Below, in pieces: positions 7,771-16,648 of a stretch of 64,000 nucleotides of DNA. How positions within the stretch are numbered: the stretch's first letter is position 1; each line of letters begins with the position of its first letter. The translations under genes and the position numbers were made by a program. Source of the DNA: an uncultured Ruminiclostridium sp. (lineage in GTDB: Bacteria > Bacillota > Clostridia > Oscillospirales > Ruminococcaceae). A model generated the notes under the pieces. That model saw nothing but the letters and a program-made list of their open reading frames with translations. It had not been told where the DNA came from and ran no database searches. The stretch spans positions 1 to 64,000 of the forward strand of contig CANQXF010000011.1 in NCBI GenBank assembly GCA_947627695.1. The letters run 5' to 3'.

Positions 7771-7967
7771 AGGTCTACAAAATACAGCTTTATTATTATA
7801 TCAGCAACTTTCCGAAAAGTCAATACCCTTTTGCAAAAATTTGAAAAATATTTTTATTCTTTTGTAATTCCTTGTTGATAAATGGAAAGAAGTGTGATAT
7901 AATTACCCATATGAAAATACAATATCATCAGCACAGACAGAAAGGTAATCCAAGCAGGTAAATTTTT

Positions 7968-8588
7968 ATGAATATTCTTATAGTGGGGTGCAGCCGAATG
8001 GGCGCGTCCCTTGCGTCTGAAATGAGCGAACGGGGCTACGACGTTTCGGTCATGGACAGAAAAAGCGATTCCTTTGAGCGCCTTGACGACAGGTTTTCGG
8101 GCTTGACCTTCAAGGGCTTTCCCATTGATAACGACGATCTGATAACGGCGGGTATCGAGTCATGCGATGCGGTTTGTGCAGTCACCGACGACGACAACGT
8201 GAACCTTATGGTAGCGCAGATAGCCAAAAACGTACACCATGTAAAGCTCGTCCTTACCCAGACGCTGGACCCCGAAAAATCGGTGGCATACGAGCAGGAC
8301 GGCTTGAACCCCATCTGCTCCACCACGCTGACACTTGACGCTTTTATTTCCGCTTTGGAAGGGTATAACGAGGAACAAATGCTGGAATTCGGCAGCCACA
8401 GGGTAAAATTCTACTCAATGCCCATTCCCAAAGAGTTTATAGGAATGAAAGCTATGGAAATACAGTATGAAACAGACGAGGTGCTTTACGCCATAATAAA
8501 CGAAGGCGGCAAGTTCAACCTTATCGAGCATTATAACGTATTATTGAAGGAAGGGGACACGCTGATATTCTCCAAGCTGGTGGACTGA
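7968..8588 (+). CDS. TrkA-type potassium uptake regulator, first copy
   Basis: A 206-residue protein with an N-terminal RCK/TrkA-N Rossmann domain (about 1-120; NAD-binding loop IVGCSRMGASLASEM, acidic end VMDRKSD) and a TrkA-C domain (about 135-206). Such proteins sit on the cytoplasmic face of Trk/Ktr potassium channels and gate them through NAD(H) or ATP binding. The second TrkA-like gene follows 14 nt later, so the two may form one complex. No channel subunit is in the window. Confidence 0.85.
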   Translation: MNILIVGCSRMGASLASEMSERGYDVSVMDRKSDSFERLDDRFSGLTFKGFPIDNDDLITAGIESCDAVCAVTDDDNVNLMVAQIAKNVHHVKLVLTQTLDPEKSVAYEQDGLNPICSTTLTLDAFISALEGYNEEQMLEFGSHRVKFYSMPIPKEFIGMKAMEIQYETDEVLYAIINEGGKFNLIEHYNVLLKEGDTLIFSKLVD

Positions 8589-8602
8589 GGCGTTAAAAGC
8601 AT

Positions 8603-9262
8603 ATGAGAGCTATCATAGTAGGCGGAGGCAAGGTAGGCTATTACCTTGCGAAAACTTTGATCGAGCGAAATTACGACGTTTCTGTTATAGAGATAAACAA
8701 AAGCGTGTGTCAGTATTTCGCCAACACCCTTGACGTAACGGTGGTAAGGGGCGACGGCTCCACTGCAAGAGCGCTTAAAAAGGCGGGAGCAGAGCGCTGC
8801 GACAACATAATCGCCGTAACGGGGGAGGACGAGGTAAATCTTATCATCTGCCAGATGGCAAAGCGTCTTTATCAGGTGAAAAAGACGATAGCCAAGGTAA
8901 ACAACCCCAAAAACGTGGACACGATAAAAAATCTGGGCGTTGACATCGCCATTTCAGGCACCGACAACATTATCCGTCAAATGGAAAGGGAAGTGGACAA
9001 CAGCCGCATAAAGGAGCTTATGCCTATCAGCGAAAAAGCCTCCGTGTTTGAGGTCACCCTCCCCGAAAACTTTGATTACAGCGGCAGAATGATCGCCGAG
9101 ATAAAGCTCCCCGAAAACTGCAACATCATCAGCATAACCCGCAACGGCGAGCTGCTGATACCCCGAGGCGGCACAAAGCTGGTGAGCAACGACGTTTTGC
9201 TGATAGTATCCACCGCAGGGGCGGCAAACGAAGTCCGCCGAATGTTAAAGCTGAAAAAGTAA
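8603..9262 (+). CDS. TrkA-type potassium uptake regulator, second copy
   Basis: A 219-residue protein with TrkA-N (IVGGGKVGYYLAKTLIERN, a full GxGxxG loop, ending in VIEIN) and TrkA-C (about 140-219). It is the more canonical member of the pair; the preceding gene has Cys-Ser in the glycine loop. The shared operon and spacing suggest a paired regulatory ring. A terminator with the stem AAAAGGACAG / CTGTCCTTTT lies at 9265-9296. Confidence 0.88.
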   Translation: MRAIIVGGGKVGYYLAKTLIERNYDVSVIEINKSVCQYFANTLDVTVVRGDGSTARALKKAGAERCDNIIAVTGEDEVNLIICQMAKRLYQVKKTIAKVNNPKNVDTIKNLGVDIAISGTDNIIRQMEREVDNSRIKELMPISEKASVFEVTLPENFDYSGRMIAEIKLPENCNIISITRNGELLIPRGGTKLVSNDVLLIVSTAGAANEVRRMLKLKK

Positions 9263-9264
9263 AT

Positions 9265-9296
9265 AAAAGGACAGACGAACGCTCGCCTGTCCTTTT
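9265..9296. terminator. Terminator after the TrkA pair
   Basis: A 10-bp stem AAAAGGACAG / CTGTCCTTTT followed by a T run; it also lies at the end of the convergent phosphatase gene. Confidence 0.85.
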
Positions 9297-9298
9297 TA

Positions 9299-9868
9299 TT
9301 ATGTATTTTGAAACAAATCATACTTTTTTATATCTATCAGCTTTTCCCCCTCAAACCTGAACCTCACTATCCACGGCATAAGCCCCTTTATCTCCTGAAA
9401 CTGCTCATAGCCGAAAGAGGGGTCGTAATAGTTTATAACAGTGCTGAGCGCCGTTCCGTGGCTTCCCACGACAACATTTTTCCCCTCATATTTTTTCAGC
9501 ACTTTTTTCAGCGCGCTTATATTTCTCTCCTGCACCTCGCCCAGGCTTTCCCCGTCGGTCAGCTTATAGCTGAAATCACCCCACTGCCTTCTGCAAAATC
9601 CGTCGAAATCCTCTATCCATTTGTCTATCTTTCTCTCTCTGAATTCTTCGATCATCTCTATTTCAAGCCCATTTTTCTCCGCAAACTCCCCGACTGTATC
9701 TATCGCCCTTTTGTAAGGACTTGACAGCACGGCGGAAATGTCTTTGCCTTCAAGAAATCCCGTCACCAGCCGCCTGTCCGCAAGCCCTTTTTCCGTAAGC
9801 TCACGGCTTACGTCGTCGTGATTATCGTAATTCGTCTGAGCGTGACGGACAAAATAAACAATAGTCAT
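9299..9868 (-). CDS. Histidine phosphatase superfamily protein
   Basis: A 189-residue protein with the phosphohistidine signature VYFVRHAQTN (His at residue 9), SSPYKRAIDT, and the second catalytic histidine in VVVGSHGTALS. This is the broad-specificity phosphatase / phosphoglycerate mutase branch. No signal peptide is present, so it is cytoplasmic. The substrate cannot be told from the sequence. It is convergent with the TrkA genes. Confidence 0.85.
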   Translation of the reverse strand: MTIVYFVRHAQTNYDNHDDVSRELTEKGLADRRLVTGFLEGKDISAVLSSPYKRAIDTVGEFAEKNGLEIEMIEEFRERKIDKWIEDFDGFCRRQWGDFSYKLTDGESLGEVQERNISALKKVLKKYEGKNVVVGSHGTALSTVINYYDPSFGYEQFQEIKGLMPWIVRFRFEGEKLIDIKKYDLFQNT

Positions 9869-10040
9869 TACGTCATTACCTCGCTTTTTGGCTGTAATAA
9901 AGGCTTTTTGCCGTTTTTATTATATACTCAAAGCATAGTAAAGTCAAGGGTTTTCCTGTCAAAACGCCCTAAAAAAAAGTCAAAAAAAAGAAAGTTTTAG
10001 TAACTCCTGACTAAATTTGCGCTTTATGCTGTTTCGCTTC

Positions 10041-10069
10041 TTGATATTTGGTAAAAATTGAGGTATAAT
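10041..10069 (+). promoter_or_regulatory. Promoter of glycogen phosphorylase
   Basis: TTGATA (10041-10046), 17-nt spacer, TATAAT (10064-10069); transcription would start near 10077, leaving an approximately 85-nt leader. The rest of the gap from 9869 holds only AT-rich sequence. Confidence 0.75.
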
Positions 10070-10162
10070 GAATAGGAATATGGAATATGAAACGGCAAAA
10101 CCTAATTATTTTATCGCATTAACTTATCGGAAGTCATCACTTTACGAAAGGAAAGAACAAAT

Positions 10163-12562
10163 ATGAAGTCACCCTACACTGCGAAAGAAATAAGAGAGCA
10201 AATGGAGCATATACTGGAATTTGATTTCCGTACATCTCCCAAGGAGGCCACCGACAAACAGATATACAAGGCTTTATCCAAGATAGTTTCACAGCATCTG
10301 AAGGAAAAGCGCCACAAATTTATGACCAAGTGCAATTCCCAAGGCAAAAAGCAGGTCTACTACATCTCAATGGAATTTCTGATGGGACGTTCCTTAAAGA
10401 CCAACCTTTACAATCTGGGAATGAACGAAGAGGCTGAAAAGGCGATAAAAGAGGCGTTCGACACAAAGATAGACAAAATTTACGAGGAAGAACCCGACGC
10501 AGGACTTGGAAACGGCGGTCTGGGGCGTCTTGCCGCCTGCTATATGGACGGGCTTGCTACCTGCGCCCTCCCCGCAACGGGCTATTCCATTCTTTACGAA
10601 TACGGCATTTTCAAGCAGAAGATACTTGACGGCTGGCAGACCGAGCTTCCCGACAACTGGCTCCCGGGCGGTGAGATATGGCTGGCGGAGGTTCCCGACC
10701 AGGCTATCCCCGTACACTTTGACGGCGAGATACAGGAAAGCTGGGCGGACAACTATCATTCGGTAAATCACGTCAATTACCGCACGGTAAACGCCGTTCC
10801 TTACGATATGTACGTCAGCGGCTACGACAGCGAGGGCGTTTCCAAGCTGAGGCTCTGGAGCGCCGCAGGTATGAGCTTTGATATGAGCGCATTCAACCAG
10901 GGCAACTACGCCACTGCTTTGGGCGCAAACGACATTGCTCATTCTCTCACAAAGGTGCTTTACCCCAACGACAACCATCTTGAGGGCAAGGCTCTGCGTT
11001 TAAGACAGCAGTATTTTATGTGCGCCGCATCCATAGGCGATATAGTAATGCGTCACATGAACATTTACGGCACGCTTGACAATCTCCACGAGAAAGTTGC
11101 AATTCACATAAACGACACCCACCCCACTCTCGCTATCCCCGAGCTTATGAGGATAATGCTGGACGACTGCGGTTACAGCTGGTCAAAGGCATGGCATATC
11201 GTTACCAACACGTTCGCTTACACCAACCACACCGTTATGGCTGAAGCGCTTGAAAAGTGGGACGAAACGATGCTTCGCAACATTCTCCCCAGAATTTACA
11301 CCATTATCTGTGAGATAAACCGCCGCTACTGCGAGGGGCTCAGCGCCCGTCTTAACGACGAGAACAGAGTTGCCAGAATGTCCATTGTCAGCAACAATCA
11401 GATAAAAATGGCTAATCTATGCGTTGACGCCTGTCACTCTGTAAACGGCGTTTCCAAGCTGCACAGCGAGATAATCAAGGAAAGCGTGTTCAAGGACGAG
11501 TACGACGACAAGCCCGTCAAGTTCAAGAACGTCACCAACGGCATAGCTTACAGAAGATGGCTGCTCCAGTCAAACCAGGGGCTTACCGACCTGCTGTCAA
11601 GCTGCATAGGCGAAGGCTTCAAGAAGAACGCCGCCGAGCTTGAGCGCTTCAGAATGTTCAAAAACGACAAGAGCGTGCTTGAAAGCCTTGCAAAGATAAA
11701 GAGAGAGAACAAGGAGCGCTTTGCAAAATACGTTGAAAAGACCACAGGCAGAGCGCTGAACCTTGACAGCATATTTGACGTACAGGTAAAGCGCCTGCAC
11801 GAATACAAGCGCCAGCAGCTGAACGTAATGAACATTCTTGCGGATTACAACTATCTGCTGGAAAATCCCAACGCCGACTTTGTGCCCAAGACCTACATCT
11901 TTGCTTCCAAAGCCGCCCCCGGCTACTATATGGCAAAGCAGATAATCAAGATGATCTGGTGCCTCGGCGAGGAGATAAGACAAAATCCTCAGATAAGCGA
12001 AAAGCTCAGCGTAGTTTTCCTTGAGGATTACCGCGTTACCCTTTCCGAAATACTTATGCCCGCCAGCGAGATTTCTGAGCAGATCTCCCTTGCAGGGACC
12101 GAAGCCAGCGGTACGGGCAATATGAAACTGATGCTCAACGGCGCGATAACTATGGGAACGTACGACGGCGCAAACGTTGAGATATGCCAGCAGGTAGGCA
12201 GGGACAACATCTTCATCTTCGGTATGAACGCCGATGAGGTGAACGTTATGAAAGCCAACGGCTATTCTCCCGAGGGCTATTATCTCAGCGACGGCCGCAT
12301 AGCGGGCGCTATCAACAGAATGTACCACGGCATAAACGGCGCTCAGTTCGACGAGGTAGCGAACGCCCTGAAATTTGTTGACCAGTATATGGCACTTGCG
12401 GACTTTGACAGCTACCGCAAAGCGCAGGCAGAGGCGTCCGAGGCTTACCGTGACGTTACCCGCTGGAACAAGATGTCCCTTGAAAATATTGCGGGAGCAG
12501 GCGTATTCTCCGCCGACAGAGCTGTTATGGACTATGCCCGCGAGATATGGAACCTTATATAA
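10163..12562 (+). CDS. glgP: Glycogen/starch phosphorylase
   Basis: A 799-residue GT35 phosphorylase, the usual family length. It releases glucose-1-phosphate from alpha-1,4-glucan ends. Visible landmarks are VYYISMEFLMGRSLKTNL near residue 60, the EEPDAGLGNGGLGRLAACYMDG block, RVKRLHEYKRQ-like QVKRLHEYKRQQLNV, and the PLP-lysine motif EASGTGNMKLMLNGA. AAAGGAAAG precedes the ATG. The GH13 gene follows 88 nt later on the same strand, which forms an alpha-glucan degradation pair. Confidence 0.97.
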   Translation: MKSPYTAKEIREQMEHILEFDFRTSPKEATDKQIYKALSKIVSQHLKEKRHKFMTKCNSQGKKQVYYISMEFLMGRSLKTNLYNLGMNEEAEKAIKEAFDTKIDKIYEEEPDAGLGNGGLGRLAACYMDGLATCALPATGYSILYEYGIFKQKILDGWQTELPDNWLPGGEIWLAEVPDQAIPVHFDGEIQESWADNYHSVNHVNYRTVNAVPYDMYVSGYDSEGVSKLRLWSAAGMSFDMSAFNQGNYATALGANDIAHSLTKVLYPNDNHLEGKALRLRQQYFMCAASIGDIVMRHMNIYGTLDNLHEKVAIHINDTHPTLAIPELMRIMLDDCGYSWSKAWHIVTNTFAYTNHTVMAEALEKWDETMLRNILPRIYTIICEINRRYCEGLSARLNDENRVARMSIVSNNQIKMANLCVDACHSVNGVSKLHSEIIKESVFKDEYDDKPVKFKNVTNGIAYRRWLLQSNQGLTDLLSSCIGEGFKKNAAELERFRMFKNDKSVLESLAKIKRENKERFAKYVEKTTGRALNLDSIFDVQVKRLHEYKRQQLNVMNILADYNYLLENPNADFVPKTYIFASKAAPGYYMAKQIIKMIWCLGEEIRQNPQISEKLSVVFLEDYRVTLSEILMPASEISEQISLAGTEASGTGNMKLMLNGAITMGTYDGANVEICQQVGRDNIFIFGMNADEVNVMKANGYSPEGYYLSDGRIAGAINRMYHGINGAQFDEVANALKFVDQYMALADFDSYRKAQAEASEAYRDVTRWNKMSLENIAGAGVFSADRAVMDYAREIWNLI

Positions 12563-12650
12563 AACTACACAAATAACGTCACAAACAAGCATTTATGCGG
12601 AGGGCGCACCCTTGCGCTCTCCGTTTTGATTTTCACTTAGGAGAGGTACT

Positions 12651-14537
12651 ATGAAACGAAGTGTTTTCAACTGCTTTGATACTTATTATAAATCCCCATT
12701 CGGAGCAGTGGAAAGGGAAAGCAGCGTTACGTTCCGCCTGAACATTCCCGATTACGTCCACGTTATCGAATGTTATCTGATAATGTTCCGCCCGGGGTTT
12801 AAGGAAAAGTTCGTACAGCTTGAGCATAAGGGCGAGGGCGAGGAAAACGGCGAGCATTTCCACATTTTCGACTGCGTTTATACCCCTCACGACGCGGGAC
12901 TTCACCATTATTATTTTCAGGTAGTGACCGACGGCGGACACAGGTATTTAAAGCGCAAGAACGCTTCAGAAGCGGGCATTGACGGGACCGAGCTGTTCCA
13001 GCTGACAGTATACGAGCAGGGAATGACCACTCCCGACTGGATAAAGGGCGGCGTTATGTATCAGATATTCCCCGACCGCTTTGCCAGAAAGACCGACCTT
13101 GCCGATGACGAGCCCGTTCCTCCCGTTGACAGGCATATCCATACCGATTGGAGCGATATACCCGACTGGCAGCCCAACGACAAGGGAATGATAACCAACA
13201 GCGACTATTTCGGCGGCAACTTAAAGGGGATCGAAAGCAAGCTGCCTTATTTAAAGGAGCTTGGCGTCACCTGTATTTACCTCAACCCTATCTTTGAGGC
13301 TCACGAGAACCACCGCTACAACACCGCCTGCTACGAGCGGATAGATATTCTTTTGGGAAATGAGGAGGACTTTCGCCATCTCTGCAAAACCGCTGATGAA
13401 ATGGGTATAAAGATAATTCTTGACGGCGTTTTCAGCCACACGGGAGCAGATTCCGTCTACTTCAACAAATTCGGGCGCTACGGCGACCATACTGGCGCAT
13501 ACCGTGACCCCGAAAGCCCTTACAGAAGCTGGTACAGCTTCATCAATTACCCCCAGGAATACGAAAGCTGGTGGGGCATAACCACACTTCCCAACGTAAA
13601 CGAAAACAATCCCGAATATACGAATTACATCTGCGGCGAGGGCGGTATATTGCAGAAATGGATAGACGCAGGGGCGGCAGGCTGGCGCCTTGACGTTGCC
13701 GACGAGCTTCCCGACGAATTTCTCGACAATCTCCGCAAATCGGTAAAAAGCAAGGGCGAGGACAAGATAATTTACGGCGAGGTATGGGAGGACGCCTCAA
13801 ACAAGGAGAGTTACGGCATACGCCGCCGCTATCTGATAGGCGGACAGCTTGACAGCGTGATGAACTATCCCTTCAAGGAATGTATATTGAACTATGTGAA
13901 GTACGGCGACCCCAATTCCTTCCGCGACGGGATAATGACTATCGTTGAGCATTACCCAAAGCCCTGCACCGACATACTGATGAACTTTCTCTCCACTCAC
14001 GACACCGAGCGTGCTATAACCCGCCTTGCAGGGCAGGACGTGGGCTGGAACGACCGCAGGTGGCAGTCCGAAAACAGCCTTTCCCCGCAGGAATACGCTT
14101 ACGGCGTATCTCTTATGAAATGCGCTATGGTATTGCAGTTCTTCCTCCCGGGCGTTCCCTGCATTTATTACGCAGACGAGGCGGGGCAGGAGGGCTACAA
14201 GGACCCCTTCAACCGCCGCACCTACCCCTGGGGCGCAGAGGACAGGAACCTTATCGACTTCACCGCCGAGCTTAGCCGCATACGCAAGGGAAGCAAAGCC
14301 TTTGCCGAGGGAACGGTGGAATTTATAGAAGTGACCGAGGATATCTGTGTTTTCCGCAGAGAGGACAAGAATAAAAAAGCGGCGGCAGTTATCTGCCTTA
14401 ATCGTTCCTCAAAGTCAAAGAGCATTTCTCTTGACTTTCTCCCCGCGGATTTCAGGACGAACCGCCGTCCCCTTGCGGAAAGCCGCAAGCTGAGCCTCTC
14501 CCCCTTTGATTATGAAGTAATAACGTATGAGCTTTAA
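12651..14537 (+). CDS. GH13 alpha-amylase / neopullulanase-type enzyme
   Basis: A 628-residue cytoplasmic GH13 enzyme with an N-terminal CBM34-like domain (about 1-120), as in neopullulanases and cyclomaltodextrinases. Catalytic residues by family alignment are Asp348 (AGWRLDVAD), Glu377 (IIYGEVWED) and Asp451 (LSTHDTERA). VMYQIFPDRFA at about 135-145 marks the barrel start. No signal peptide is found, so it likely acts on imported malto-oligosaccharides or on stored glycogen together with the phosphorylase upstream. Confidence 0.92.
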   Translation: MKRSVFNCFDTYYKSPFGAVERESSVTFRLNIPDYVHVIECYLIMFRPGFKEKFVQLEHKGEGEENGEHFHIFDCVYTPHDAGLHHYYFQVVTDGGHRYLKRKNASEAGIDGTELFQLTVYEQGMTTPDWIKGGVMYQIFPDRFARKTDLADDEPVPPVDRHIHTDWSDIPDWQPNDKGMITNSDYFGGNLKGIESKLPYLKELGVTCIYLNPIFEAHENHRYNTACYERIDILLGNEEDFRHLCKTADEMGIKIILDGVFSHTGADSVYFNKFGRYGDHTGAYRDPESPYRSWYSFINYPQEYESWWGITTLPNVNENNPEYTNYICGEGGILQKWIDAGAAGWRLDVADELPDEFLDNLRKSVKSKGEDKIIYGEVWEDASNKESYGIRRRYLIGGQLDSVMNYPFKECILNYVKYGDPNSFRDGIMTIVEHYPKPCTDILMNFLSTHDTERAITRLAGQDVGWNDRRWQSENSLSPQEYAYGVSLMKCAMVLQFFLPGVPCIYYADEAGQEGYKDPFNRRTYPWGAEDRNLIDFTAELSRIRKGSKAFAEGTVEFIEVTEDICVFRREDKNKKAAAVICLNRSSKSKSISLDFLPADFRTNRRPLAESRKLSLSPFDYEVITYEL

Positions 14538-14544
14538 ACCCGTG

Positions 14545-14566
14545 AGGGGACTCATCAGAGTCCCCT
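14545..14566 (+). terminator. Terminator of the glucan operon
   Basis: An 8-bp stem AGGGGACT / AGTCCCCT with a 6-nt loop followed by TATTTTTTT. Confidence 0.85.
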
Positions 14567-14598
14567 TATTTTTTTGTATTCTTTTTTGTTTTTACCTA

Positions 14599-14658
14599 TT
14601 GACAACTTGAAAAAAAGTGCTATAATTACAGTTAGCACTCAAAGGGTGAGAGTGCTAA
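14599..14658 (+). promoter_or_regulatory. Promoter with CIRCE operator (HrcA site)
   Basis: TTGACA (14599-14604), 16-nt spacer, TATAAT (14621-14626), then a perfect CIRCE element TTAGCACTC (14632-14640), 9-nt spacer, GAGTGCTAA (14650-14658) at the transcription start. CIRCE is the binding site of the heat-shock repressor HrcA, so the htpG gene downstream should be derepressed by heat and misfolding stress. Confidence 0.95.
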
Positions 14659-14692
14659 AATTTGAGGACGAAAGAAAGAAGGACGATATAAA

Positions 14693-16612
14693 ATGTCAAG
14701 AAAAAAAGCCTTTAAAGCCGAATCCAAGCGTCTTCTGGAGATGATGATAAATTCCATCTACACTCACAAGGAAATATTTATCCGCGAGCTCATCTCCAAT
14801 GCCAGCGACGCTATGGACAAGCTGTATTTTAAATCACTGAACGAAAATCTGGGACTTGACAGGGGAGATTTTCAGATAAGACTTACTCCCGACAAGGACG
14901 CAAGGACCCTCACCATAACCGACAACGGCATAGGAATGACCGCCGAGGAGCTGGAAAACAATCTGGGCGTTATCGCTCAGTCAGGCTCTCTTAAATTCAA
15001 GGAGGAAGTAAAGGGCGACGAAAAAGCCGAAAACAACGACGATATCTCCGTTATCGGACAGTTTGGCGTAGGCTTTTATTCCGCGTTTATGGTAGCCTCC
15101 AAGGTGACCGTAAGATCAAAAGCCTACGGCGCAGATACCGCTTACCTCTGGACCAGCGAGGGCGTTGACGGCTATACAATAGAGGAATGTGAAAAGGATT
15201 CTCACGGCACTGAAATAACCCTTTATATGAAAGAAAACACCGACGACGAGGATTACGACGAGTTCCTCACCGATTATAAGCTGAGAAATCTTGTCAAGAA
15301 ATATTCCGATTATATCCGCTACCCCATTAAAATGGAGGTAACTCACCGCCACCCCAAGGAGGACGCCCCAGAAGACGCTCCTGAGGAGGAAAAATACGAA
15401 GTCCACACCGAGGACGAGACCCTCAACAGTATGATACCTCTCTGGAAGAAGAACAAGAGCGAGCTCAAGGACGAGGACTACAACAACTTCTATCAGGAGA
15501 AATTCTACGACTACACCGAGCCGCTTGCTCATATCCACAGCAAGACCGAGGGAACGGCGACCTATTCCGCCCTTATGTTTATCCCCAAGAAAGCGCCCTA
15601 CGATTATTACTCCAAGGAGTATGAAAAGGGCTTGCAGCTTTATTCCAACGGCGTTCTTATTATGGACAAATGCTCCGACCTGCTCCCCGACCATTTCAGC
15701 TTTGTAAAGGGACTTGTGGACAGCGAGGATCTGTCGCTCAACATCAGCCGTGAAATGCTCCAGCACGACCGTCAGCTTAAAATAATCGCCCGTTCTCTTG
15801 AAAGGACTATCAAGAACGAGCTGAAGAAAATGCTCACCAACGAGCGTGAAAAGTACGAGGAATTCTGGAAAGCTTTCGGCTTGCAGATAAAATTCGGCAT
15901 TTACAACGGCTATGGAATGAACAAGGAGCTTTTGCAGGATCTGCTCCTGTTCACTTCCAGCAAGGACAAAAAGCAAGTTACCCTTGAAGAATACGTTGCG
16001 GGAATGAAAGAGGGACAGGACTGCATCTACTACGCCTCAGGCGACAGCATTGAGCGCATAGACGCGCTCCCCGTCGTTGAAAGCGTAAAGGACAAGGGCT
16101 ACGAGATACTTTACCTCACCGACAACGTTGACGAATTCTGCGTGCAGATGATGACGGATTACAACGAGAAAAAGTTCAAGTCCGTTCAGGCAGGCGACCT
16201 TGACCTTCAGACCGAGGAGGAAAAGAAGGAGATAAAGGAAAAGAACGAGGACAGCAAGGAGCTTTGCGACGCTATCAAGGAGGCTCTCGGCGACAAGGTT
16301 GCGGCAGTCCGCCTTACCAACACGCTGAAAACTCACCCCGTCTGCATAACCAGCGACGGCGCTCTCTCCGCCCAGATGGAAAAGGTGCTGAACTCAATGC
16401 CCACCGATCATAAAGCAAAGGCGGACAAGGCTCTGGAGATAAATCCCAACCACCCCATTTTCGACAAGCTGCAATATCTCTTTGACAACGACAAGGAAAT
16501 GCTTGCAACTTACGCCGACCTGCTGTTCACTCAGGCAATGCTGATAGAGGGAATGGCGATAGACGACCCCGTAAAGTTCAGCGAGGAACTTAGCAAGGTA
16601 ATGGCAAAATAA
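14693..16612 (+). CDS. htpG: HSP90-family chaperone HtpG
   Basis: A 639-residue HSP90 homologue. The GHKL ATPase domain shows ELISNASDAMDKL, DNGIGMTAEEL and QFGVGFYSAFMV; the middle and C-terminal dimerisation domains follow at normal length. It is an ATP-dependent cytoplasmic chaperone. The ribosome site GAAGGACG lies upstream of the ATG. It is a single-gene unit between a CIRCE promoter and a terminator (stem within 16,624-16,647). Confidence 0.97.
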   Translation: MSRKKAFKAESKRLLEMMINSIYTHKEIFIRELISNASDAMDKLYFKSLNENLGLDRGDFQIRLTPDKDARTLTITDNGIGMTAEELENNLGVIAQSGSLKFKEEVKGDEKAENNDDISVIGQFGVGFYSAFMVASKVTVRSKAYGADTAYLWTSEGVDGYTIEECEKDSHGTEITLYMKENTDDEDYDEFLTDYKLRNLVKKYSDYIRYPIKMEVTHRHPKEDAPEDAPEEEKYEVHTEDETLNSMIPLWKKNKSELKDEDYNNFYQEKFYDYTEPLAHIHSKTEGTATYSALMFIPKKAPYDYYSKEYEKGLQLYSNGVLIMDKCSDLLPDHFSFVKGLVDSEDLSLNISREMLQHDRQLKIIARSLERTIKNELKKMLTNEREKYEEFWKAFGLQIKFGIYNGYGMNKELLQDLLLFTSSKDKKQVTLEEYVAGMKEGQDCIYYASGDSIERIDALPVVESVKDKGYEILYLTDNVDEFCVQMMTDYNEKKFKSVQAGDLDLQTEEEKKEIKEKNEDSKELCDAIKEALGDKVAAVRLTNTLKTHPVCITSDGALSAQMEKVLNSMPTDHKAKADKALEINPNHPIFDKLQYLFDNDKEMLATYADLLFTQAMLIEGMAIDDPVKFSEELSKVMAK

Positions 16613-16623
16613 AAACGTAAAAT

Positions 16624-16647
16624 AAAAAGACCGTTTTACGGTCTTTT
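16624..16647. terminator. Terminator between convergent genes
   Basis: Stem AAAAAGACCG / CGGTCTTTTT with T runs on both strands, placed between htpG and the convergent membrane-protein gene. Confidence 0.8.
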
Positions 16648-16648
16648 T

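Noticed and set aside
7505-7878. ORFs across the tRNA-Ser and tRNA-Leu genes on both strands
   Set aside because: They translate tRNA sequence and flanks; composition and starts are not protein-like.
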